A stretch of DNA of 64,000 nucleotides from Branchiostoma belcheri (Eukaryota > Chordata > Leptocardii > Amphioxiformes > Branchiostomatidae), in NCBI RefSeq assembly GCF_001625305.1, contig NW_017804587.1, positions 948,465 to 1,012,464 of the forward strand, in the 5' to 3' direction. A program made the position numbers and the translations under genes. Positions 61,201 to 63,651 of the stretch are shown here, piece after piece. The notes under the pieces were generated by a model, which had not been told where the DNA came from, ran no database searches, and saw only the letters and a program-made list of their open reading frames with translations. The stretch's first letter is position 1, and every line of letters begins with the position of its first letter.

Positions 61201-63190
61201 AAACAGATAGCATTCATACATGAACAATTGGCTATTATTACTACTATTATTATTATTATTCACTGTCTGGAATACTTCTAGAAGATATAAAGGGAAGAAG
61301 ATGAACTGATAATCACTTTGCTTGCAATGGTCAGAATGGACAAACTTTGCTTGTATTCCTATACAATATACATGATAACATTCCTTTCCTGCATTGTGCT
61401 TGTCAAGAGAAGTCAAGACCAACAATGTTTCTGCAAAATTGGCTGGGGCATCCTTCTAGCAATCAGCTGGGCAGTTACTGAGTTAGTTGAAAATGTAGCA
61501 GACCGGCGTAGTCATAGCCGGAAGGTTGAAAAGCTTGGGTCATAGCTTTTCTGTTACACTGGGAATAAATAACATAAAACTGCACAAAAGGGCAAGTCAA
61601 CAAACTGTAAACCACCCGAGGCTTGTAACGCCAACATTCTGGGCTAAGGAGATGCAGCCATCAACAACGTGTAGCACAGAAATAACATCCGTGTAAAAGC
61701 AACAACGACAGATGTGGTGATACACTCTGAAAACAATAACAGCAATAAAAACATGCCTGCAATTCCCTGGAACTGCTGGCATGTTTGCTGGTTAGTCAGG
61801 ACACCTGTCAGATATCAGATGTACGTTTTAGATACTGTAATGTTTTTCTGCAGCACAAATTATATGCAATGCTACAGTTATTACCTTCCTTGACATACAT
61901 GTTTCTTCAGCAAATAACTGCATTTACTAGTAAGGTAAGGGGTTGTGGCATATACCGGTAGGTTTTTTCTTGTCCAATTGTAGTATTATCATACCATTAT
62001 TTATAATATGAATGAGAACTCTGCAACACACCTGAGTCAGCTTACACATGTGTCCTATATGGCAAAGACTGTCATTCTCATATTGGACTGTTTTACTGTT
62101 CAGCCATAGTCGAAGCTGTAGGGCTAGTGTCAATTAGGATTTTACCATGGTCAATATTGACTGAAGGAGGCCATATATATGATATATAGATACATGTGAC
62201 ATATTCCTGACCTCCTCTTATCATTCAATGTACTCTACAGGATTTGATCAGGTGCCTTCTCAGAATCATGGGGCAGAGATAGTACGCAAGTCCGGATTTG
62301 ACAGCTGATGCGCACCATGTATCTTGTCATGGACACCTTCCCCCAATGTTATCACAGCTTTCTCTTTGTTCGTTGAACCATATCTGAGGAAGTGACTGAT
62401 TAATACACAGGTTGGCCATGAATACAGTCACAACTGTCATAGACTCCAACTCTTTGGAACAGTAAGTCTTACCGTAGATAGATATAGACAAAGACAGGAC
62501 GTAGTATTTAACTTGCTATGCCTAGAGGGAATTCACCCCACCCACCCCTACATCACAATGGTACACCTCACTTCCAGCGGAAATAACTGGATTCAAGAGT
62601 AGTTCCCGTGCCGGCGTCACACCAGCAGTCTCGACGCAAACCTGTCATTTTCACGCAATTTACATGACCTAGAAAAATAAAGAAAATTGAAGACGAAGGG
62701 CCAACTTATTGCGCCATTTTGACACCTCCCCTGTACGGTGCCCTGTCATCAGGACCCCTCCCGCCTTGCCCACTAAAACAGAGCGGCTGGTCGGGCCAAC
62801 TTTACCGGGACACAGCCGCCTGGACCCCGACGCTTTCTTCTGACGGACTAGGAACAAAACAAATGTCGCCCTTGGCTCATCAGTCAGTGCTGAAAAATTA
62901 GCTCGGCGCGCTCGAGCAGCGCGGAAAAGGCAAGACGGAATCAATGAATAAATTTGCAGGGCTGGGAATGTGGAGAAAAACGTTGGCTGGCTTCCGCTAT
63001 CCCACCCCAACCTTCCCGTTTCGACAACTCGAAAACTACGACGCTTTCAAACGTCTGACTACTCAGACGCCTTCCATACACACTTATTTATCAGTATAAG
63101 GAAGAAGAGACCGAAACTGAGAGTCCTACCCCGCTTGGCCCTGAGTTCATCGAGCGACGTCGCCTGCTCTCTGCTCCCGTTTTCCGCCAT
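13535..63190 (-). CDS. MAP7: MAP7/ensconsin-family microtubule-associated protein (16 coding exons)
   Basis: Sixteen exons join with GT-AG sites and matching phases into 3084 nt, 1027 aa. Family hallmarks in order are: a basic charged helix (EERARMLRDQQLEERRRK, about residues 91-175), a polyglutamine tract, RWSWG (about 182-186), STSSMNLSARAEAITKRLS (about 215-235), a Pro/Ala/Lys linker (about 375-615), a second Glu/Arg/Lys coiled coil (about 615-755), RKKRLEMIMSRTRKS (about 752-767), and a C-terminal FEELISL plus PIIAF segment. In vertebrate MAP7 proteins the N-terminal helix binds microtubules and the C-terminal helix binds the kinesin-1 heavy chain. The same split is inferred here. At about 1030 residues it is longer than human MAP7 (about 750), mainly because of the linker. 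First-exon assignment rests on phase and context alone. No other coding gene is seen inside its introns. Confidence 0.88.
13723..14800. other. MAP7 intron 15
   Basis: It holds a GC-richer block at about 14090-14340 with open frames but no splice-consistent coding signal. It also holds a fragment of a dispersed repeat (about 14390-14600) whose diverged relatives are at 15890-16110 and 32090-32230. Confidence 0.5.
14801..15117 (-). CDS. MAP7: MAP7 exon 15: conserved C-terminal segment
   Basis: The acceptor is CCTATTCTTCCCAG|TGCGGA and the donor AATG|GTGAGT; phase 2 to 1. It includes DFEELISLDSSN and NQPIIAFVNGDIKKP. Vertebrate MAP7 ends with a similar pair (an FEEIINL element, then a P-I-AF-D/E-G element), which supports the family call at the C-terminus. 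Confidence 0.85.
15533..15795 (-). CDS. MAP7: MAP7 exon 14: acidic spacer
   Basis: The acceptor is TTGTTCTGCCCAG|GATAAG and the donor ACAG|GTTAGC; phase 0 to 2. It encodes DKGEKTESGGDAGSESPTKE, then EEESESEG-type acidic sequence and SLFDELAEIGGPASQVSGAA. Low complexity and weakly conserved, it is supported by phase match on both sides. Confidence 0.8.
16158..16208 (-). CDS. MAP7: MAP7 exon 13: RLEMIMSRTRKS box
   Basis: The acceptor is TCATTCCAG|AGATTA and the donor CAAG|GTAAGG; only 17 codons (RLEMIMSRTRKSGTPGK), phase 0-0. It is short but very diagnostic of MAP7 proteins, and lies where it should at the end of the coiled coil. Confidence 0.88.
16392..16496 (-). CDS. MAP7: MAP7 exon 12: second coiled coil
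   Basis: The acceptor is TGACCAACCAG|AGAGAAG and the donor GAAG|GTGAGA; 35 codons, phase 0-0. It encodes REEEERKAREEAEKRQRELE and ERLAKEEQERQERKK. The ERKK end meets RLEMIMSRTRKS of exon 13, reproducing the family's QER..RKKR(L/I)E.IM.RTRK motif. Confidence 0.88.
16497..17131. other. MAP7 intron 11
   Basis: A short intron with no gene. An exon-12-like edge (CTTCTCTCTGGTTGGTCAA) recurs at about 16661-16679, inside what looks like a local duplication of 16490-16540. Confidence 0.45.
17132..17269 (-). CDS. MAP7: MAP7 exon 11: second coiled coil
   Basis: The acceptor is CACTACTTAG|GCAAGA and the donor ACAG|GTAAGC; 46 codons, phase 0-0. It encodes ARQEEEQRRLAEEYRKAEEE and RLKKAIEEAEKQKREEEEKQ, ending ELERQ. 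It is an uninterrupted charged helix. Confidence 0.87.
17400..17625. repeat. foldback element in MAP7 intron 10
   Basis: The inner arms TGCCTGTGAAGCTGGTGTG (17441 on) and CACACCAGCTTCACAGGCA (to 17560) are perfect. The outer arms continue with weaker pairing (ACCAAGCACAGTTGGGGCA against TGCCCCCACTGTACTTGGT). Related sequence (AAGCTGGTGTGTTACAC) opens the tandem repeat at about 51114. No target-site duplication was recognised. Confidence 0.7.
17863..18038 (-). CDS. MAP7: MAP7 exon 10: second coiled coil, start
   Basis: The acceptor is TTTCACCCACCAG|CGGAAG and the donor GGAG|GTACAA. It encodes AEEKAKAALTDEEAAKAALA, ERRRMVREQREREAEAERL and RQEEEKRLAEEEEKRRLEEE. This is the RRRLAREQ-type segment that opens the C-terminal kinesin-binding helix in MAP7 proteins. 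Confidence 0.88.
18523..19243 (-). CDS. MAP7: MAP7 exon 9: proline/alanine/lysine-rich linker
   Basis: The acceptor is TTATCTCTCTCCAG|TCCACA and the donor CCAG|GTAATA; 721 nt, phase 0 to 1. The first half repeats (K)RxPSPA units with basic charge. The second half is a PAE(K/T)P-type repeat (PAETPKPAETPK and similar). This fits the disordered linker between the two MAP7 helices. It is much longer than in vertebrates and may still be growing by slippage, as its codons are repetitive. Confidence 0.85.
19638..19870 (-). CDS. MAP7: MAP7 exon 8
   Basis: The acceptor is TGTCCAATCGCAG|CTTCTC and the donor GAAG|GTAGGG. It enters in phase 1 and leaves in phase 0. It encodes SRPRSSQSDHSISSLSPRRD, FRRPTSTGAGRARTPMRSRS and a Lys/Glu end (DKENQAKAKPPEK). 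Ser/Arg-rich, it is probably a phosphorylated disordered region. The acceptor edge is copied three more times in the upstream intron (19925-20300). Confidence 0.82.
19835..20300. repeat. tandem repeat carrying the MAP7 exon 8 acceptor edge
   Basis: There are four units of about 100-130 bp. The first (19838 on) overlaps the real exon 8 start; the others begin near 19940, 20040 and 20160. Each contains variants of TCTGATTGGCTGGATCTGGG, a GGACAGAAA stretch and a TTACCATGGAAACTAG stretch. On the minus strand each has a pyrimidine-rich stretch and CAG where exon 8 begins. Confidence 0.8.
20881..21015 (-). CDS. MAP7: MAP7 exon 7: homologous second copy of the exon 6 segment
   Basis: The acceptor is TTTACACTCGATAG|GCGGGG and the donor CCAG|GTAGGT; phase 1-1, 45 codons. 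It reads GGDALRPGQRSLSAVNLSAR and AEAVTKRLFSPKTPTSEST. NLSARAEA(V/I)TKR is shared with exon 6 in both protein and DNA, so this is a tandem exon duplication. Being phase-symmetric, either exon can be skipped without a frameshift. Confidence 0.85.
21016..25317. other. MAP7 intron 6, main part
   Basis: No gene is seen. It contains a dispersed repeat at about 21370-21500 (relative at 31150-31290), a CA/CAAA-type microsatellite at 22370-22425, and a two-copy repeat at 22546-22694. A GGTCAAGGGTTACAGGTCAC doublet lies at about 23910-23960. Sequence from 24000 to 25300 looks like unique intron. Confidence 0.55.
22546..22694. repeat. two-copy tandem repeat, about 80 bp unit
   Basis: CATGTACCATTCCAAATCCT starts both copies, and both end in CCAAATATTTCAAGTACC(T/G)GTAAG. 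Confidence 0.75.
25318..25830. repeat. tandem repeat carrying the MAP7 exon 6 donor edge
   Basis: There are three units of about 150-185 bp, starting near 25318, 25503 and 25660. Each contains AACACACACAGACAACACCA or a close variant, an (A/G)AATGCCAGCG(T/G)GGGAAGG stretch, and CTGACACTTACCAGGTGAC. On the minus strand the last is the exon 6 donor (CACCTG|GTAAGTGTCAG). The functional donor is at 25795; the other two lie near 25640 and 25485. Confidence 0.85.
25795..25941 (-). CDS. MAP7: MAP7 exon 6: NLSARAEAITKRLS segment
   Basis: The acceptor is ACTTTATTAG|CTAATGG and the donor CCTG|GTAAGT; phase 1-1, 49 codons. It encodes KRSTSSMNLSARAEAITKRL and STSTTSLSQRSAPSSLTSP, matching the STMNLS..VISKRLSSSSATL block of vertebrate MAP7. 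The donor and about 165 bp around it are repeated twice more downstream in the intron. The polypyrimidine tract at the acceptor is weak. Confidence 0.85.
25942..27714. other. MAP7 intron 5, left part
   Basis: AT-rich intron. I see no coding exon, RNA gene or well-defined repeat, apart from short TACATGTA-containing stretches. Confidence 0.5.
27751..28103. mobile_element. MITE-like foldback element, copy B
   Basis: Same family as the element at 10865-11084: it starts TGTTTAAAGTTAAAAACTTT and ends GATGAACTTTCATGAT, with inner inverted arms. It has a longer centre (about 350 bp against 220). A 35-bp direct repeat flanks it (27715-27749 and 28120-28154, including CAACAAAGACTCTGATTGGT), abutting the exon 5 donor side. 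Confidence 0.75.
28164..28338 (-). CDS. MAP7: MAP7 exon 5: polyglutamine and RWSWG motif
   Basis: The acceptor is TTTGACCCGCAG|GAGCGA and the donor CCAG|GTTTGT. It encodes ERREAALKKTDEGYQRAQA, an 11-Gln run, Asn, 4 Gln, then KRWSWGSNVTSPQLSALFGA. RWSWG is a family signature. The poly-Gln is coded by mixed CAG/CAA in place of one of the charged helices of vertebrate MAP7. A MITE-like foldback lies directly in the following intron. Confidence 0.88.
28339..30874. other. MAP7 intron 4
   Basis: Mostly AT-rich unique sequence with no gene recognised. A purine-rich patch (GGGAGGGGGGAGGGAGGGAGG) lies at about 30200-30225. The sequence between the two possible exon 4 donors (30854-30874) is coding only if the distal donor is used. 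Confidence 0.5.
30875..31038 (-). CDS. MAP7: MAP7 exon 4: N-terminal microtubule-binding helix
   Basis: The acceptor is TGAATGTACACAG|CTCTCG. It encodes LDAAALREKEERARMLRDQ and then QLEERRRK, ADSRLKYEQRHQHVEERRAE and RLQEEM. Two in-frame donors are possible: ATG|GTGAGA (end 30875) and TGG|GTACGT (end 30854, adding VRMRAVW). Both leave phase 0, so alternative donor use would insert seven residues without a frame change. Confidence 0.82.
31039..32346. other. MAP7 intron 3
   Basis: No gene. It holds one copy of a dispersed repeat (31150-31290; relative at 21370-21500) and part of another (32090-32230; relatives near 14400 and 15900). Confidence 0.5.
32347..32430 (-). CDS. MAP7: MAP7 exon 3
   Basis: The acceptor is CGGTTTGCAG|TGTTGG and the donor CTCG|GTAGGC; phase 1-1, 28 codons. 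It encodes LDGSTLRSRDERFEAVRARQ followed by EQMRQKL, the beginning of the charged helix. Confidence 0.82.
32524..33065. repeat. tandem repeat in MAP7 intron 2
   Basis: About four units of 120-130 bp, each with GGTTAG(A/C)AAACTAAACATG, GTTAATGGTAACTCATTGTT and CACTACATGATGTTAATGAT or close variants. Confidence 0.85.
33197..33322 (-). CDS. MAP7: MAP7 exon 2
   Basis: The acceptor is TTCTTCTCCTTGCAG|CCGCAGG and the donor GAAG|GTAGGA; phase 1-1, 42 codons. It encodes AGKRSKSADRPTSAGKGTAR and a Pro-rich tail (SPVPRLPGQPG). The low-complexity basic/Pro sequence is typical of the poorly conserved MAP7 N-terminus. Confidence 0.75.
33650..34460. repeat. compound tandem repeat in MAP7 intron 1
   Basis: Five or so units contain GCAGGTAAAATTGGGGCTGT and GCAGGTATTTCTGATGTCTA. 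In between are two copies of a longer block with GGGATTATATGGCCCTG (33670 and 34015). A detached, diverged unit occurs at about 37620-37880. Confidence 0.8.
34461..36261. other. MAP7 intron 1, segment without clear features
   Basis: AT-rich with short palindromic pieces around 35460-35640 (AGAACTGTGC / GCACGGTCCTGG type). No exon of the MAP7 gene fits in phase here. Minus-strand frames near 35800-35900 look protein-like but lack fitting splice sites. Confidence 0.45.
36262..37045. repeat. 390-bp tandem duplication with a shared minus-strand open frame
   Basis: Two copies (about 36262-36625 and 36650-37045) share GTTTTTATCCTTGCAAAAATG-like sequence, ACTGGCGACAGACCTG and a GC-richer end. On the minus strand both ends read PEGSTDGRLRRPDDAE, then VWIDVP(N/D)S(R/Q)VLE and a donor-like TACAGG|GTAAAT. 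The frame is kept in both copies, but its phase does not fit MAP7 exon 2. Confidence 0.65.
37137..37491. mobile_element. MITE, family with GTTGTGTTTCCTG termini, copy 1
   Basis: It begins AATGTTGTGTTTCTTGTTTC and ends GAAACAGGAAACACAACATT, with further GGCC(T)AG remnants. The interior contains TCTAGCTCCATGATCTGACA and TTGGATCACTAGCGATCGCC, shared with the copies at about 43703 and 57560. Confidence 0.75.
38393..38549. mobile_element. 157-bp foldback MITE with 8-bp target-site duplication
   Basis: It starts TAGCCTCCTTTTCAGGCGTT and ends AACGCCTGAAAAGGAGGCTA, with arms of about 45 bp. It is flanked on both sides by GGCCACAC (38385-38392 and 38550-38557). The 8-bp duplication suggests mobilisation by a hAT- or P-like transposase. 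Confidence 0.88.
38640..39405. repeat. tandem repeat, about 115-140 bp unit, six units
   Basis: Each unit has CTTCATGTACGGGAGTTAAT or a variant, CCACCAGACTAAAATA, GGTTGAACTTGACT and CCCAT(A/T)GAGTACC. Confidence 0.8.
39880..40740. repeat. tandem repeat, about 200-240 bp unit, four units
   Basis: Recurring marks are AATTTTGACATCTGA, AAACTACCCAGCCCAT(C)CC and CATACTGGTGTAT-type sequence. The last two units also share ACCAGATGG(A/C)ACAGGTACCC and AAGAACGCC. Confidence 0.75.
41153..41740. repeat. tandem repeat, about 185 bp unit, three units
   Basis: Units start near 41153, 41336 and 41517 with ACTGAA(CAGGA)TGTCTAGT. They share TACAAGTAGGACTT and CATGTATCCAAGGTATTTTT. Confidence 0.85.
41960..42280. 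mobile_element. hAT-like MITE with CAGGGCTCGAAAT terminus, copy 1
   Basis: It begins CAGGGCTCGAAATTAATTTT and ends CTTGAGCCCC. Its GTGCACC-rich ends and interior match, in inverted orientation, the element at 52564-52921. The right end is degraded and I see no clean target-site duplication here. Confidence 0.7.
42404..42604. repeat. foldback, about 200 bp
   Basis: The left arm is GCCTCCATAGCATGCT... AACTGGGGGTCTTCATGGTC. The right arm carries GACCACCAAACCCCCAGTT ... AGGCTATGGAG. A MITE-like structure; the flanking duplication is not clear. Confidence 0.65.
43170..43545. repeat. tandem repeat, about 145 bp unit, three units
   Basis: Each has GAATGAGATTCATGCTAATC (one shortened), TGCAGAGAAATCAGACGCCT and ACAATTTCAGGCTG-type sequence. 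Confidence 0.8.
43703..44155. mobile_element. MITE, GTTGTGTTTCCTG family, copy 2 with duplicated 5' end
   Basis: AAGGCCTAGGGAAAAAAA occurs at 43703 and again at about 43833, each followed by the CCGAC..ACACTAGAAAAAA segment. The 3' end is AGGAAACACAACATTTTTTT, CCTAGGCCT. It sits within a CATCCAGGTAATGAGATGCA repeat, splitting it at CCAGGTA, so it inserted later than that repeat. Confidence 0.75.
44156..44982. repeat. cluster of the GACATCCAGGTAATGAGAT repeat family (left part)
   Basis: Several copies and inverted copies of GTTAGACATCCAGGTAATGA and ACTGGGTAGGTTTTGAAAAC are present, with inverted counterparts CTCATTGCCTGGATGTC. The same family appears at 46520-46850, 56340-56430 and 58320-58620. 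It looks like a foldback MITE that has been tandemly multiplied. Confidence 0.75.
44983..46519. mobile_element. 1.54-kb non-autonomous DNA transposon, hAT-like
   Basis: The ends are CAGCCTTCTCAAAA and TTTTGAGAAGGCTG, flanked by a 5-bp duplication ATGTC (44978-44982 and 46520-46524). It interrupts the GACATCCAGG repeat cluster. The interior is GC-rich and unlike the surroundings: GGCTCG/CGAGCC repeats and long G and C runs at 45040-45140, then an AAGATGGCGCC stretch near 45810. No transposase frame is recognised. Confidence 0.8.
46520..46850. repeat. GACATCCAGGTAATGAGAT repeat cluster (right part)
   Basis: Continuation of the cluster interrupted by the 1.54-kb element: three more copies of GTTAGA(C/T)ATCCAGGTAATG, alternating with GATTTTG(A/G)AA(A/G)CTATCAG. 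Confidence 0.75.
46990..47870 (+). mobile_element. 5'-truncated non-LTR retrotransposon (CR1/L2-like) 3' end
   Basis: In the frame of 47282-47581 the sequence reads RKVHAVTTLYKLKNGHCPPH, LASLLP, SRYPLRNGNN and FLHRATLLWNSLSVDIQSAP, ending FKAKAWKSF and a stop. This is the typical C-terminal end of CR1/L2-clade reverse-transcriptase ORFs (LRN...LWN.LP..I...P.L..FK). A hairpin GGGTGTCCC...GGGACACCC follows, then a tail of (AAATA)-type repeats to 47870. The 5' part is missing or shifted in frame, so the copy is dead. The left boundary is approximate. Confidence 0.75.
47871..48520. repeat. tandem repeat, about 165 bp unit, four units
   Basis: Units begin near 47871, 48041, 48211 and 48362. They share TCTCCTTAGACA(C/G)T-type starts, CCATAT(C/T)A..CTGCAGTTCA, ACACA(G/C)(T/G)GGC(G)CTGCT and GAACCTGTACTATGTTTTGA. 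The LINE tail abuts the first unit. Confidence 0.8.
48521..50450. other. MAP7 intron 1, segment without clear features
   Basis: No coding exon, RNA gene or obvious repeat. Open frames at 48651-48917 and 49753-50073 have no recognisable similarity and fit no splice phase. Confidence 0.45.
50555..50775. repeat. minisatellite, about 55 bp unit, four units
   Basis: Each has AAACAGTCTGGCACCCAGGC or a one-base variant, followed by TAAG(A/G)A(G/T)CTGGC(C/T)T(G/A)TGTA. Confidence 0.85.
51110..51300. repeat. minisatellite, about 60 bp unit, three units
   Basis: Each has GTGTGTTA(C/T)(A/G)C..AA(A/G)G(G/C)(C/T)G, GGTTATA and ACAGATACA. The opening AAGCTGGTGTGTTACAC matches the arms of the foldback at 17441-17560, so an element of that family was probably expanded internally. 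Confidence 0.7.
51310..52563. other. MAP7 intron 1, segment without clear features
   Basis: AT-rich; I see no gene or defined repeat between the minisatellite and the hAT-like MITE. Confidence 0.45.
52564..52921. mobile_element. hAT-like MITE with CAGGGCT ends and 6-bp duplication, copy 2
   Basis: It starts CAGGGCTGGAAATACTGGGT and ends TGAATTTCGAGCCCTG, flanked by AAACAT on both sides (52558-52563 and 52922-52927). Both ends carry GTGCACC motifs in inverted arrangement. It is related to 41960-42280. Confidence 0.82.
53409..53571. mobile_element. 163-bp foldback MITE with TTAA duplication (piggyBac-like)
   Basis: The ends are TGCACTGCC and GGGGCAGTGCA, flanked exactly by TTAA (53405-53408 and 53572-53575). 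The arms pair over about 65 bases (GTATATGGTGTCATAACTGC with GCAGTTATGACACCATATAC). The centre has CCACCTCGTTCGCTTCGCTC. TTAA target duplication is the mark of piggyBac-type transposases. No coding capacity. Confidence 0.88.
53572..54310. other. MAP7 intron 1, segment without clear features
   Basis: No gene or RNA recognised. Confidence 0.45.
54310..54610. repeat. tandem duplication, about 125 bp unit, 2.5 units
   Basis: GGGAAATCTCGTCT, CACTGTCACCCACAA and GCCATGGCAACACATCTACA recur. The two full units carry GGAGCCGGTGGTAATGGGAA. Confidence 0.85.
54611..55924. other. MAP7 intron 1, segment without clear features
   Basis: AT-rich, with a CTTCTT/GAAGAA-rich palindromic patch at about 55175-55325. 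No coding exon is supported. Confidence 0.45.
55930..56296. mobile_element. 367-bp hAT-like MITE with 5-bp duplication
   Basis: The ends are CAGGGTTCTAGCTAG and CTAGCTAGAACCCTG, flanked by AACCT (55925-55929 and 56297-56301). The left third has short repeats of CCCCCTACGC(C/T)(A)AAATTTT. Terminal CAGGG with a short target duplication suits hAT-type elements. Confidence 0.87.
56340..56430. repeat. fragment of the GACATCCAGG / ACTGGATAGATTTTG family
   Basis: ACACAAGAAAACTGTCACTC and TACTGGATAGATTTGGAAAC match the cluster at 44156-46850. Confidence 0.6.
56930..57360. other. GC-richer island inside intron 1, nature unknown
   Basis: This block (CCGGACACCCCTCTGTGCGA, CCGCGGAAGG, CCCCCGGAGG) stands out from the AT-rich flanks and holds a 113-codon minus-strand frame without recognisable domains. 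It could be an old GC-rich repeat, an alternative promoter or first exon, or unique sequence. I cannot decide. Confidence 0.3.
57559..57900. mobile_element. MITE, GTTGTGTTTCCTG family, copy 3 (best preserved)
   Basis: It starts CTGGGCCTAGGAAAAAAAC then GTTGTGTTTCCTGTTTCCCG, and ends CTGAAACAGGAAACAT ... TTTCCTAGGCCCAG, giving terminal inverted repeats of about 30 bp. The interior is shared with 37137-37491 and 43703-44155. Confidence 0.8.
57901..58110. repeat. two extra tandem copies of the MITE 3' end
   Basis: GCAGACTTTTTACCACACAA, CCCTACCTACCAAGTCCCGA and GGAAACACAACATTTTATTT occur twice, at about 57901-58000 and 58001-58105. The right terminus of the element was multiplied after insertion. 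Confidence 0.85.
58320..58620. repeat. GACATCCAGGTAATGAGA repeat family, three copies
   Basis: ATGAAGGTTAGA(T/C)ATCCAGG at 58325, 58418 and 58572, alternating with TAGAAATTGGCTGGAAAGAG. Confidence 0.75.
58640..58800. repeat. foldback, about 150 bp
   Basis: Arms with ACAGGGGAGTTAGTCTG against CAGACTAACCTCCCCTGT, and AGAGTAGAAA(C)TGGC against TTTCTACTCTTTCAAGCCA. Confidence 0.7.
58837..58941. repeat. foldback, 105 bp
   Basis: The left arm is TAGCCTGGTTACCACGTCTA then TTTTAGTTCC. The right arm is GGGAGCTAAAATAGGTCTGG then TAACCAGGCTA. Confidence 0.8.
59036..59155. repeat. 33-bp minisatellite, four units
   Basis: AACACTTATCATCATGG and GATATGACACTGGAC repeat, the last unit shortened. Confidence 0.9.
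59325..59440. repeat. (GAGT)n microsatellite
   Basis: An almost pure GTGA/GAGT tetranucleotide run of about 27 units. It gives an open (THSL)n frame on the minus strand that is not a gene. Confidence 0.97.
59441..62560. other. MAP7 intron 1, proximal segment
   Basis: Apart from a short (ATT)n at about 61238-61260 I see no repeat, exon or RNA gene. Confidence 0.45.
62561..63129. other. CpG-rich start of MAP7 intron 1
   Basis: GC content and CpG rise (CCGGCGTCAC, CTCGGCGCGCTCGAGCAGCG) next to exon 1, as expected near a broadly expressed promoter. Open frames here have no recognisable similarity. Confidence 0.5.
63130..63190 (-). CDS. MAP7: MAP7 exon 1 (start codon)
   Basis: On the minus strand CCAAGATGGCGG gives a strong start context. 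The exon reads MAENGSREQATSLDELRAKR and one extra base, then a donor CGGG|GTAGGA. It leaves in phase 1, which is what exon 2 at 33322 requires. It sits in a CpG-rich stretch facing a divergent gene. The next exon is 29.8 kb away, so the link is inferred. Confidence 0.65.
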
Positions 63191-63600
63191 CTTGGATATT
63201 GGTACGTGCGTACGGCAGCAGAACGTAACTACGTATCGGACGCCCAAAAACAAGAAATGACAACTTCCATTTAAATTTGTGTCAAAAATGTCTTTAAAAA
63301 TATAAAATCAAATGTCACAAATATACCTATAGTGATTTTTGCGATATTTTTCTCTATTTAGTCGATTTTTAGATAAATTGAGGAAATTGTTTCTTTGATT
63401 TGTACACGTTTCTTTGCCTTTACCTGAAATCACCTCATTGCGCAACTATTCTGCGCATCGCGGACGTAACAAGTATGACAAAATAAAAAGTGTTACAGTT
63501 TTCTGTCCACATTTCCATCCCGTTGCCACGGTTTTTACGCAGATATCATACAGTTTTGTACCTCACTGCCACCACAAGTACTTACTGAAGACATAGCAAG
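63191..63600. promoter_or_regulatory. putative bidirectional promoter
   Basis: The 410 bp lie between the start codons of two divergent genes. The MAP7 side has CCAAGATGGCGG at the start codon (a YY1-like initiator pattern). The other side has CTGCGCATCGCGG (63451-63463), close to an NRF-1 half site, and two ACGTAAC elements (63224-63230 and 63464-63470). No TATA box is at a fitting distance. Confidence 0.55.
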
Positions 63601-63651
63601 ATGTTGTCGTGTGCGGCGAGGCTTGTAAGAGCCCAAATTCAGAGTAAGCCG
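63601..63651 (+). CDS. first coding exon of a divergent gene with a mitochondrial-type presequence
   Basis: ATG at 63601 gives MLSCAARLVRAQIQSKP, followed by a strong donor CCG|GTGAGT. A second possible donor, CAGA|GTAAGC, lies 9 bases earlier. The 17 residues have no acidic residue, three basic ones (R7, R10, K16) and an amphipathic pattern, typical of a mitochondrial matrix targeting peptide. The rest of the gene is outside the window, so the product cannot be named. Facing promoters with a possible NRF-1 site fit a nuclear gene for a mitochondrial protein. Confidence 0.6.
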
